Below are positions 1-10,510 of a stretch of 64,000 nucleotides of DNA, in pieces (position 1 is the first letter of the stretch; every line of letters starts with the position of its first letter). A program made the position numbers and the translations under genes. The stretch is from Henricia sp. BOLD:AAB3569 (lineage: Eukaryota > Echinodermata > Asteroidea > Spinulosida > Echinasteridae), in assembly GCA_037783545.1 (NCBI GenBank), contig JBBELK010000386.1:620001-684000 (forward strand). The letters run 5' to 3'. The notes under the pieces are model-generated. The model worked only from the letters and a program-made list of their open reading frames with translations. It had not been told where the DNA came from and searched no databases.

Positions 1-288
1 AGATTTAATCCTTTAATCAGGGGGTGATTATTGGTCCTGTTCGCGTGGGTATCGCGTGTATATGCTAATGAGCAATTAGATGAACCCTATTCCGGATTTG
101 ACAAAGAATTTGTGAAAAGTGAAGATGGGTTTTTAGCCCTTGGGTCGCGGGCTTACGAGGTAGGGGGTGTCTGGCCTGGACGAATGATCTAAAAGACTGT
201 CTATATTAACTGCCAGTCAAACAAGAATGCGCTATTATCTCAAATTGACGCTTGACTCCCATTTCGACTATTTTTTCTCGAGTGCCCG

Positions 289-498
289 TGTATAAAGCAA
301 ATTTATGTTGTGGATAAGTTTAGTGGGCGGGGGTGTTTTCTTTGTGCTGTCAGACTTATAAATCTAATTGCAATGTTTTCTTGTTGTCTCTTGTTACAGA
401 TAAACAACTTCATAGGGCGCTTAGTTTTCGAGGGGCGTGACTTGTGGCCAACTTTGTCCCTTTATAAGTGAGTGTGACATCGCCTGGACCAAGACACG
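289..498 (+). promoter_or_regulatory. Putative core promoter of the neurogenin gene
   Basis: A TATA-like element (TTTATAAG) lies at 461-468, about 32 bp before the first in-frame ATG. A GC-box (GGGCGGGG) lies near 325-332, and a second TATA-like string (TATAAAG) near 290. If the 461 box is used, transcription would start near 490 and leave a very short leader before ATG 499, so the second in-frame ATG at 574 could also serve as the start. The call rests on motif and position only. Confidence 0.4.
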
Positions 499-1365
499 AT
501 GCAAACGACCATTAGCACGGTCAGTCTGTCCGACTTCTTCCCGGCACAAAGTTTAACAATCCAGGGTGAAAGTATGGTGACCAGCGGGTCAGGAGCGGAA
601 GCAGTGACGCCCACAGCCGGTAGCCGAGCGGATAGGAGCCGCCAGAAGCACCGCAAACGCCAGGGTCAGGCAAACCGTAAGGAAAAGTCCAAGACGGCGA
701 CCAAGAACCGGGGCGACGCCGGAGTGGTCAACGGGGGCAACGCGCCTTCGGCCCCCACCAAACGCAAGCGCTACACGCGGTCCCGGTGTCGGAACCGCAG
801 TCCGTCCTGCGTGCAACGAATCCGGCGTCACCGGCGGACGAAAGCCAACGACCGCGAGCGCAACCGCATGCACATGCTCAACCATGCCCTGGACGGACTC
901 AGAGAAGTTTTGCCGAAGTTTCCCGACGACACAAAACTTACGAAAATTGAGACGCTTCGCTTCGCACACAACTACATCTGGGCACTTTCGGAAATGCTCA
1001 AAATGGTAGACAATACGAGCGTTGAGGGCGCCCCAGTGGCTATTCCAGCAACTACCACCACGCCCCCGACTACACCCGAGGCAACACCCCCATCATGTGA
1101 AGTAATTCGTCACCAGCACCCGTCACAACTCCCCACCGCCCGCCATCACGTCCCTATCCGCCCCGCCCGCCCTGCTTTAATGACCCACCACGCCACCCTG
1201 CCAGACTTTGCCGCAATGCCGACTTTTGGACCCTCGGATCAGTGGCACTGCTCGCCGATTTCTGATAACTCTTCCGTGACGAGCATGTCTAATTCCTGTT
1301 GCCTAACTCCAGTTAATACACCACCAGCCAGTCAATACGCAGATAGATTTCTATTCACCATCTAA
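499..1365 (+). CDS. neurog: Neurogenin-family bHLH transcription factor, single exon
   Basis: Proneural class A bHLH transcription factor. Family members heterodimerise with E proteins, bind CANNTG E-boxes in the nucleus and drive neuronal fate. The 288-residue frame is uninterrupted. The N-terminal third is rich in Arg, Lys and Ser (about residues 42-115). The bHLH spans about residues 112-168: the basic part reads [17 protein letters not shown], and helix 2 contains [14 protein letters not shown]. The [11 protein letters not shown] form is typical of neurogenins, where NeuroD has ETLRLAKNYIW. The tail is rich in Pro, Thr and Ser (about residues 178-270), as expected for a transactivation region. 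ATG 499 is the first Met; Met 574 (residue 26) has A at -3 and G at +4 and is an alternative. No intron is needed, matching the intronless neurogenins of other animals. Exact orthology within the Ngn/NeuroD/Olig group is very likely but needs a tree. Confidence 0.93.
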   Translation: MQTTISTVSLSDFFPAQSLTIQGESMVTSGSGAEAVTPTAGSRADRSRQKHRKRQGQANRKEKSKTATKNRGDAGVVNGGNAPSAPTKRKRYTRSRCRNRSPSCVQRIRRHRRTKANDRERNRMHMLNHALDGLREVLPKFPDDTKLTKIETLRFAHNYIWALSEMLKMVDNTSVEGAPVAIPATTTTPPTTPEATPPSCEVIRHQHPSQLPTARHHVPIRPARPALMTHHATLPDFAAMPTFGPSDQWHCSPISDNSSVTSMSNSCCLTPVNTPPASQYADRFLFTI

Positions 1366-2219
1366 CGCAACGCAGATATTTTCACAAAACTGAAGAAAAA
1401 AACCAAAATGTTTTATACTCCTTCCGTAATTGCATTTATAACGCCACATTTTATACCGTCGCCATTACGTTGGTGTTTTCTATTTATTGAGAGTTTACTG
1501 AGAATTATTAATTTGAGCAATCGTTTACCCTCTGTACTAGTTTTCAATAAAACCCTGGCTTGTTCTCCCAGGTTCGACACTCGATTTCGAAGAATATTTT
1601 TTAGCTCATGTGCCTTTATACAGGAGCTACTTTTTCTCAAAGAGAAAATAGTATACGAAATACAAAAATCACCCTTCATCAAAAATAACTGTCATTCGCC
1701 AGCAATATTTAAAGAGAACTGTCCAAAACATTGAATATTATCATTTTAAATTTGTATTTTATACGAAATGTATTTTAAAATTGTCGAGAATTTTTCTCTT
1801 TTTTCTTATCATTCCGCTAGTTTACGGTTAATATTTATTATAAGCACGATAACTTAGCATCGTTGTAAATATAAAGTATTTAAAAACTATTTCTTTGATA
1901 AATGATTTGTATATATTATTCGCTTTTTCGTCAATGCCACGAACAATTATAATTTCTATTCCGTATTTATTGAAACACTTCGGCGAATTGAGCTCTTTTT
2001 AAACATATACTTTCCAAGTTAATTACACGGAGTTAAGGTATCACGGTGTGTATAAAAGATAAAATAATATACAGAAATAAACAATGCCTTCAAAACTATT
2101 ATTTTGTTTTCCACGATGTCCAATAAATATGGAGTTTGAGTTTATACGGTATTTCAGTATAGGCCTATCTCATAAATATTTATCGGGCGTCCTCGGCATT
2201 TCATTGGTCTAATCCACGG
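1366..2219 (+). other. Neurogenin 3' UTR and AT-rich downstream DNA
   Basis: AT-rich DNA without a credible coding frame. A canonical AATAAA at 1546-1551 is the first likely poly(A) signal, giving a 3' UTR of roughly 200 bases. A second AATAAA-type signal lies near 2076-2081, so a longer 3' UTR is possible. Short frames here look like chance open frames. Confidence 0.5.
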
Positions 2220-2233
2220 CTGCGCGTTATGGC

Positions 2234-2298
<65 letters not shown>

Positions 2299-2546
2299 TG
2301 GATGAAGCCACCGTCCGCCATTGTACTCCACCAAATACAATGCCTTGCCTAGACTGGTCACACTGTCTCCACTAGTCTATATTATGGTCTACACGTGTTA
2401 AGTGGAATACAAGCGATCGCATGGACCGGGGAGCAATCTAGGCCAAGCATTGTTCGTGGGGTACAATGGCGGCCGGCGCATGGCTTCAATTCTTGCATAC
2501 TTCATCCAGTGTATATATATCGATGGTTATGGTAGTTTGCGCGCAG
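2220..2546. mobile_element. Foldback (MITE-like) element with (TA)n tract in its left arm
   Basis: The left arm reads CTGCGCG, then CCATCGATATAT, a long TA run (2239-2294), CACTGGATGAAG and CCGCCATTGTAC (to about 2344). The reverse complement of 2461-2546 gives the same words in the same order, with only a short TA run. The two arms flank a loop of about 115 bp. This is direct inverted-repeat evidence for a foldback element. The TA run appears to have expanded in one arm only. No coding capacity or clear target duplication was found. Confidence 0.6.
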
Positions 2547-3740
2547 TGACGTCAGTGGTGTGTGGCGCCACCAACGGTGTCAAAGCTCCAGAAGACATTA
2601 ACCAGTCACTTAATTCAATAGCTCGCGTTTTCGCTGCGATGCACGTGACTGCATTTCTAATGTACTTGTCGTCACGCTGTGTTATTTTTCCCATGCATGG
2701 CTTTGACGCAAGAACGACCAGGTATCACCAACTGCACGCTCTTTGCACCGTGCCCGTCACGTCACCGCGTTCATTACGCGTGCCTGGCTACTGCTGTGTT
2801 TTCAATGTTTGTCGGATCATTATACAGTTTATCGGCAAAATTGGCTCGTGTATGTAATCTGAAGAAACAATTTTTTGTTTTCGCGACCATGACCAGACAC
2901 ATGTTCCTGGCGTAACTGCAGATTTAACCAATGACCAGTTTTGGTCGTCAGGAATAGAAGCCGCCCATTGGTTGAAACAGTATGACGTCAGAAACATGTT
3001 TCTATGTTTCTGAGGGTGGGTATTCTTGTTAAAAACAGCGTTTCCCGGTCAAATGGCTAATTAAAATTTTGGGACACTGCATATCCTGTCGGCTTTAAAC
3101 AGTCAGTGACACAGTTTTGAGAAACAAATCTGCAGCCATCATCAAAGTAACGGAGTCAAAAAATTTCTCGAGCGGTACTTGAAGTCCAGTGATAAGTGGC
3201 CATTAATGTCCTAATTATCTTGATGTTTCTACGAGAGACGACTTTCTCTGCAGGTGGAGAGAGCATGAAACGCCGTGTAATCCCTCCTCTGCACCCCCCA
3301 AAAACAGACAACCGACTCGGTCGCGAGCGATTAGTAGTCGTTCTTCAACAAAAGGATTTAAGCATTTAATCCGCATAAGTGTCGTGTTGCTGACGCTTTC
3401 ATAAGCAGGGTTTCAAATAGGTTTTTGTGTGGGGGAGCATTTCCTGTACAAGCGACGCCATTGTTTTTGGAGGAGCAAATGAGCTCACTCGCGTGCTTCG
3501 TTTTATTCTTGTCGCCTAAAGGTGCTCATTAAAAGATGGCGTAATGAGGCTTAATTTGGTGGTTGAGTGGCAGGATTTTATCACATCGTCGTGGGGAAAT
3601 GGGCTTGCTTATTTGACGCTTTTTGACAACTTAATAGGGCTACGTTTTGTAATTTCTTGAAGCGTGGATATGATTATTTTTGTACATGGCACACACGACA
3701 TTTTCCCTAAAAAGGAAAGGTTTCCTCGAGACTCCAGGAT
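2547..3740. other. Intergenic, no gene seen
   Basis: Open frames of 60-150 codons occur here, but none shows a recognisable domain, a splice pattern or coding-like composition. The stretch near 2900-3010 contains short repeated words (GAAACATG, GACCAG) and may be an old repeat. Confidence 0.4.
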
Positions 3741-3985
3741 AATTGTGCCTAAACATTCGCTGGTAATCTAAAATATCCATTGCTAAACCGCAGGGAAACA
3801 GTTCACTTGTTTCAGACCTTGGTGACACAAAGAGGATGTATACACTTTTGTTCTAAAGTGAAAATGTCACCCGTTGTGTTGCCAAGGTTACTGAATCTAA
3901 AAACTAAAACCAGTGAAATGTGTCCCTGCGCTTTAGCAATGGACGTTTCAGATTACCAGCGATTGTTCAAACCAAGTTACCTTGG
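3741..3985. mobile_element. Foldback MITE-like element
   Basis: The word order at 3741-3830 (CATTCGCTGGTAATC, TCCATTGCTAAA, CGCAGGGA) reappears as the reverse complement at 3915-3972. The two arms therefore form an imperfect hairpin centred near 3865. A diverged single-arm relative occurs at about 49905-50035 in COPS3 intron 3 (CATTCACTGGTAATC, GTCCACTGCTGAAAG). Confidence 0.55.
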
Positions 3986-4324
3986 TGACTCACGTCACAC
4001 TTTAGTAGTCTATGGCAAAATTATGGTCATTAGTTAGGACGCCCTCACACAGCCCGGGCTGGATTTGGCAATTTGCGTTTTGTCATATTTGTATCAAATT
4101 TTCCATTTAAAAAAAATGCAATTACCGACATTTGCAACCCATACGCATGCACACATGTACATCGATATTGCAACATTAAAAATACGAACACCAATTCCCA
4201 GTTGTTATATCAGTATTGTTAAAAACCTTGGGTTTTCCACCCAAAAAAATTACTGCCAACCATGGTCTCTGAGTTGCATTGATTTCATGGTTTGTGAAGC
4301 AATGGTTCTATCTGGCCTTTTCTA

Positions 4325-4462
4325 GTTAAGAGTGGGTTACCAGCTTCACTCGTCGTGTTTGGGGTTCACGGCTTAATACGTCCTCTGTGCACTTCGGTGT
4401 GAGTTAAGAGGGTTGCTGGTTCCACTCGTCGTGTTTGGGTTTCACGGCTTGATACGTCCCCC
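4325..4462. repeat. Direct duplication of a ~78-bp unit
   Basis: Two adjacent copies start at 4325 and 4403. Both contain CACTCGTCGTGTTTGGG followed by TTCACGGCTT and ATACGTCC. Similarity is about 85 percent by eye. Confidence 0.6.
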
Positions 4463-5559
4463 AATGCAATAAAAGGCAGGTTTTATGAACCCATAATTTG
4501 CTTGTGTTAGAAATGTGCATTTTTTTTCAGTCTCACTACAAAAAAAAGAGAGAATGAAATTGATGTTGAGACCAGCATTGTAAATTCTACTTTCATTTGA
4601 CCCTTGAAGCCTACTCTATTCTTTCCAAATATAGCTTTTTACCTTCAAACGGCCAATACATAACATTGCATGCTATGAACTTGTAATTAAATTAATAGCC
4701 GCTTAAAATTAACAACTTTACGGGGGAAATTTTTACTCAATGCCGCTGACACATTCTGCATTGAACATTGCAAGCAACGGATGCAGGAAAACACCGAGCC
4801 GGGGCAAGGTCTCAGTGGGGAGTCTGCCCCGCACTTCACGGCGCGCTCTCACGTCGCCGTCCGCTGAGACCTTGACGCGCTTTGTTCCTCGGCACAGATA
4901 CAGACAATAGATGGAATTCCGGATTCCTGACTTAAACAAAATCTTTTGTTTAGTACTCGCGGTCGCGTGTTACTGATTGCAAGCTTTGTTAGTTGCAGGG
5001 TGCTTCCACACATCGTAACATAGCCCATGTTTTGTGTGGCCGTGACATTGTACTCATGTTGGGATTACGTTCGGTTCAGTGATTCAAATTTGGGCGTGGC
5101 TGATGCACTAATTGAATGATGCACTTTCAATTAGTGTTTTTCATCATTAACTACATTCATTTTTGACATGACACGTACATTTCCTAATTTTTGAAAATAA
5201 AATTGTATAAAATTATGCAAATGACTGATTGCAAACGAAATTCGTGCTTCGTTTCTGAATTCCAGCCGATAAAATACTGTGTCCGAAATCGAACACTTTT
5301 CTGCACTATTTTGCGTTCAATCATCGTCATGAGTTCAAAGTTTGATGGCCTTCCTATTGTCTGCTAAAATTCAATTATGCCGCTTTTAGCAGAAAATCCA
5401 ACGAGATTTAGGAAGCTCTTGTCTCGTTAAAATATGTGGGATGAAACGTTAATGATCAGACATGAACCATGGAGAAAGGAAACATACACTGCATCGTGCA
5501 GGAATGAACAAGAAAAATGCGATGAACTCCTACAAAATGATGATACAAACAATATAATA
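4463..5559. other. Intergenic, no gene seen
   Basis: Mixed-composition DNA without a credible gene. A GC-richer patch at 4790-4880 gives a short minus-strand open frame that has no recognisable domain and is not called. Confidence 0.4.
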
Positions 5560-6788
5560 CACTGCAAAAACTCTAGTGTTAAATTTCTGACACCAACCTG
5601 GTGTAAAACTTGACGTGATTTCTTTTGGTGTTAAAGTAACAGCAAGAAATTCAAATCGTGGTGTAACTTTTCATCCAAATCAGACCCGTGCAGGCAAACT
5701 GCCAAGGAAAAATCGTCTACACAAGCAAAGAAATGATAATTACGCATGCGCGTAGGGGACGTACAAATTCCTGTTTCTACAAATTAACTGTAAACCATGG
5801 CTGTTACGTTGCTTAGGTTTGAACACCTCCGGACTGCAAACACTTTTCAGGCAAGCCCCTTTGCCGGGTAAGTTCTGATTCCCTAGAAGAGACCTTTTGG
5901 GTCCTAGGTTGAATCTTGAGACTTATCCTGCATGGGGCGAAGACAGATAGGTTCACGCTAAAAATTGATAAACACGTTAAAAACCGGAAAACACGCTAAA
6001 AATTGATAAACACGCCAAAAACCGGAAAACACGCTAAAAATTGAAAAACACGCTAAAAACCGGAAAATACGCCAGAAATTATATAACACGTTATAATCCT
6101 AAAAATACCGGAAAACAACCAAATCACAAAAACCGTCCTCGAAAAATACAGAAAATATATCAATACTGTTTTGGGGATTTCATTTCTGGGGTCAATTTCA
6201 TGGCGCTACTTAATCATGGGCGTGCTTTAAAAAAAGGGCATTGTTAATAGCAAAATTGCCTCTGTGTATAGAAGCTAGCGAAAATTCGTTAGCACCAAAA
6301 ATAATGCTAAGAGAGCATGCGCGGAGATCCAGCTATTTGATTGGCTACAGGCGTTTCTGATCTTTTTTTTACGTTTGTGCATGCAAACCGTAATCACCAC
6401 GTTGTACGTATAGCTAGACTATTTGCAGTGGTTTTTTTAATGAGATCATCCGGTTACTTCTTAGGAGGATGGGACGAAAAAAAGAAAACAGGTGTATGGT
6501 AAGGACGGTGGGATTTGCCAATATTCCTAGTGCGAGAAAATTAATGTCCTCATCCATCAAGACGTTTCACAGTGAAACATCTTAATCTATGTAGTGTCTT
6601 CAGTATAGTATTAACACCAAAAGGGAATCAAGTGACATAAAATGTATTACAATTGGCGTAAAAAGTACACCAGAGTTGGTGTTAAAATATTTGAAACCAA
6701 CACCATGGGTGTTGTCTTAAAAAGATACCGGGAAACAATCAAATTTAACATCAAGGGTGTTAAATGTAACACCCGAGTTTTTGCAGTG
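5560..6788. mobile_element. Non-autonomous TIR transposon (CACTGCAAAAACTC ends), copy 1
   Basis: The left end CACTGCAAAAACTC at 5560 is matched by GAGTTTTTGCAGTG ending at 6788, giving inverted ends of at least 14 bp, each flanked by TA. Subterminal segments repeat GGTGTTA/TAACACC motifs in both orientations. No transposase frame is present, so it is non-autonomous. A second right end of the same kind ends at 8317 in the neighbouring duplicate, without its left partner. Confidence 0.6.
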
Positions 6789-7186
6789 TATTTTTTACCA
6801 GTTAACAACAATATGTTTATTTCACAGCTTGGGGAAAGCGATAACATGTAAACAAGATTAATTTTCAAGGTATACATGCATCCGGAGCATACCTAGGAAC
6901 CAATATACCCAAGGGCGCATATGAGGTGCACACAAATCGTGCAGCAAATGTGTCTTTTCACACTACAGAATAAAAAAGTCCGTTGCCTTGAAGATAACAA
7001 TCAGCGGCGTAACTATAGGGTGAGACATCTGAGGGGGCACCTGGGGGTGCACACATTTTTCCAGGGGGCACTCTAAAATGTTGTAAAATTGTGAAAAATA
7101 CCCATATTCGAGGCAACACAAATTAGGCAACACAAATGACGAGTGCGCTATGCACCCATTACTTGTAATGTTTGAAAACGAAGGTG
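5667..7186 (+). repeat. Large tandem duplication, copy 1 of 3 (~1.5 kb)
   Basis: This begins near CATCCAAATCAGACCCGTGC and includes markers GGCTGTTACGTTGCTTAGG (about 5799) and GAGAGCATGCGCGGAGATCC (about 6310). The same markers recur in order in copies 2 and 3 at offsets of about 1,527 and then 1,503 bp. A run of short repeats (AACACGCTAAAAATTGA and AACACGCCAAAAACCGG, about 5955-6075) lies inside each copy. No gene is evident. The duplication breakpoint falls inside the CACTGCAAAAACTC transposon. Confidence 0.75.
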
Positions 7187-8715
7187 ACAACTTTTCATCC
7201 AAATCAGACCCGTGCAGCTGGCAAACTGCCAAGGAAAAATCGTCTACACTAGCAAATAAGTGATAATTACGCATGCGCGTAGGGGACGTACAAATTCCTG
7301 TTTCTACACATTAACTGTAAAACCATGGCTGTTACGTTGCTTAGGTTTGAACACCTCCGGACTGCAAACACTTCTTAGGCAAGCCCCTTTGCCGGGTAAG
7401 TTCTGATTCCCTAGAAGAGACCTTATGGGTCCTATAGGTTGAATCTTGAGACTTGTCCTGCATGGGGTGAAGACAGATAGGTTTACGCTAAAAATTGATA
7501 AACACGTTAAAAACCGAAAACACGCTAAAAATTGATAAACACGCCAAAAACCGGAAAACACGCTTAAAATTGAAAAACACGCTAAAACCCGGAAAATACG
7601 CCAGAAATTATAAAACACGCTATAATCCCAAAAATTACCGGAAAACACCCGAAGCACAAAAACCGTCCTCGAAAAATACAGAAAACATATCAATACTGTT
7701 TTGGGGATTTCTTTTCTGAGGTCAATTTCATGGCGCTGCTTAATCATGGGCGTGCTTTTAAAAAAGGGCATTGTTAATAGCAAAATTGCCTCTGTGTATA
7801 GAAGCTAGCGAAAATTCGTTAGCACCAAAAATAATGCTAAGAGAGCATGCGCGGAGATCCAGCTATTTGATTGGCTACAGGCGTTTCTGATCTTTTTTTT
7901 ACGTTTGTGCATGCAAACCGTAATCACCACGTTGTACGTATAGCTAGACTATCTGCAGTGGTTTTCTTAATGAGATCATCCGGTTACTTCTTAGGAGGAT
8001 GGGACGAAAAAAGGAAAACAGGTGTATGGTAAGGACGGTGGGATTTGCCAATATTCCTAGTGCGAGAAAATTAATGTCCTCATCCATCAAGACGTTTCAC
8101 AGTGAAACATCTTAATCTATGTAGTGTCTTCAGTATAGTATTAACACCAAAAGGGAATCAAGTGACATAAAATGTATTACAATTGGTGTAAAAAGTACAC
8201 CAGAGTTGGTGTTAAAATATTTGAAACCAACACCATGGGTGTTGTCTTAAAAAGATACCGGAAACAATCAAATTTAACATCGAGGGTGTTAAATTTAACA
8301 CCCGAGTTTTTGCAGTGTACTTTTTATCAGTCAACAACAATATGTTTATTTCACAGATTGGGGAAAGCGATAACATCTGAACAAGATTAATTTTCAGGGT
8401 ACATGTAATCAGTTGGTAAACAATAAAAGGTGTATCCGGAGCATACCTAAATAGGAACCAAATCGTGCAGCAAATTTGTTGTCTTTTCACACTACATAAT
8501 AAAAAGTCCGTTGCCGTGAAGATAACAATCAGCGGCGTAGCTATAGGGTGAGACATCTGAGGGGGCACCTGGGGGTGCACACATTTTTTCAGGGGGGCAC
8601 TATTCCTCTAAAATGTTGTAAAATTGTGAAAAATACCCATTTTCGAATTTCAAATGGGGAGCACCCGGAGGGCACAGACCTTATAGCTGCACACCACCCA
8701 ACTCCCTCCCCCCGC
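7187..8715 (+). repeat. Large tandem duplication, copy 2 of 3
   Basis: Near-identical to copy 1 through the short-repeat block (about 7483-7610) and the right transposon end (8317). It carries small indels and a different 3' junction (about 8650-8715). It lacks the left transposon end, showing that the unit boundary lies inside the element. Confidence 0.75.
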
Positions 8716-9335
8716 CCCCGTGCAGGCAAACTGCCAAGGAAAAATCATCTGCACAAGCAAAAAAATGATAATTACGCATGCGCGTAGGGGACGTACAAAT
8801 TCCTGTTTCTACAAATTAACTGTAAACCATGGCTGTTACGTTGCTTAGGTTTGAACACCTTCGGACTGCAAACACTTCTTAGGCAAGCCCCTTTGCCGGG
8901 TAAGTTCTGATTCCCTAGAAGAGACCTTATGGGTCCTAGGTTGAATCTTGAGACTTATCCTGCATGGGGCGAAGACAGATAGGTCACGCTAAAAAATGAT
9001 AAACACGTTAAAAACCGGAAAACACGCTAAAAAATGATAAACACGCCAAAAACCGGAAAACACGCTTAAAATTGAAAAACACGCTAAAAACCGGAAAATA
9101 CGCCAGAAATTATAAAACACGTTATAATCCGGAAAATACCGGAAAACAACCGAAGCACAAAAACCGTCCTCGAAAAATACAGAAAATATATCAATACTGT
9201 TTTGGGGATTTCTTTTCTAGGGTCAATTTCATGGCGCTGCTTAATCATGGGCGTGCTTTTAAAAAAGGGCATTGTTAATAGCAAAATTGCCTCTGTGTGG
9301 AAACTAGCGAAAATCTGTTAGCACAAAATCAGCTG
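8716..9335 (+). repeat. Large tandem duplication, copy 3 of 3 (truncated)
   Basis: This shares the first ~610 bp of the unit, including GGCTGTTACGTTGCTTAGG at about 8829 and the AACACGCTAAAAA block, then diverges near 9330. The right half, including the right transposon end, is missing. Confidence 0.72.
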
Positions 9336-10036
9336 GCTAAACAAGTGTATGAAATTGGCCAGTCCTGTTTTTAATAATAAAAAAAATAATAATACAGATT
9401 TATAAAGCGCACATTTTAATACAACTAATTACTCATGGCGCTTCTGATAATGATATGTTTTGAGGTGTTTTCTGGTGTTTTCTTTTTAGTGTTTCCGGTA
9501 TTTAGTATGTTTTCCAGTAAATCGTACAAAATTGCATGTCAATTAATTTGTGTTTTTCACAGGAATATCTGCTATTCTGGCTAAGAACACAAGTTGACAT
9601 AAACAAATGTTGACTATTAACCCATTCTTATAAAGAAAACAATTTTTTGATTAATCAAATTTTTTTGCTAAACAGTTTTATGAAATTGGCCTCTGGACCG
9701 GACCGGACAGTTCAAGTGCGCTGTTCGAGAAAGACACCGTAAAAATGTTAAACAGCGCCCTCGCGCGTGCATGATTGAGCGCTAGTGATGGATGTGGGGT
9801 GCATGCATGCAGACGACAATCGGAGGAGAACATTTCACCGTTAAATTCTACAATCGGTGGCATTGCAGTAAATCAAAAGCAAGTTGCCGCAATATATGTG
9901 CTTGTTGAAATAACCGGTATTGCTTTTGTTTACTTTTGTCATTGATTTTTCAAGTTGATTCGCGTGGTTTCAATCGAGATGACCAAATCCCCATGTAAGG
10001 GGTGGGGCAATGGGGGCGTTGTGTGGGGGGAGGGGA
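9336..10036. other. Intergenic DNA upstream of CCDC33, no gene seen
   Basis: No credible coding exon. The region should hold part of the CCDC33 promoter or a non-coding first exon, but no RFX X-box or clear core promoter could be identified by eye. Confidence 0.35.
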
Positions 10037-10405
10037 GTAATTACAATGCACGGACACCCATCCTCCCAGGGATTTCTTTGTTATGACATATAAACCATGT
10101 AAACATTCTAGGGAAAAGTGTCGTGAACTTTAAGGAAAAACGTTTTTAAAGATGTCCCATAGAGGGCGCTTTTCACAGGGGGTCAAATAGTTACGGGTCA
10201 CTAGTAATTGCTTGTCCTCCAGATTGGAAGAGAACAAAAGAGCCACGTGGGGAAACGCACGTGGCTGCTAGCAGAAAAGTTCATTGCTCTATTGTTCTCT
10301 CCTGATCTGGAGGGTCAAGCAATAGCGACCCATAACCTTTTGACCCCCTTTGAAAGCACCATATAGGTTTAGTGTATGGGGTCCCGTGTCCGTGCATGGT
10401 AATCT
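10037..10405. mobile_element. Foldback MITE upstream of CCDC33 exon 1
   Basis: The outer word TTACAATGCACGGACAC (10039 on) is matched by GTGTCCGTGCATGGTAA near 10387-10403. Inner arms GGGGGTCAAATAGTTACGGG (10177 on) and the reverse complement of 10300-10350 also pair. The centre contains CCACGTGGGGAAACGCACGTGG-like inverted words (about 10240-10265). Arms are about 170 bp. The element ends about 105 bp before the first CCDC33 exon that can be supported. Confidence 0.65.
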
Positions 10406-10510
10406 TTCCTTGGTAAACTTTTGCATTAGTTGTATACAATGGCTTTTGTGATATAAATTGAGAGCTATTTTTTTGATTATATATTTGTTTTTTTCTTTTT
10501 TTTTTTAGGT

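Noticed and set aside
589..969. 126-residue minus-strand frame opposite neurogenin
   Set aside because: Shadow of the conserved bHLH coding strand.
7304..7783. 159-residue aromatic-rich minus-strand protein
   Set aside because: It falls in the short AACACG repeat block of the triplicated unit; the equivalent frames in the other copies are broken.
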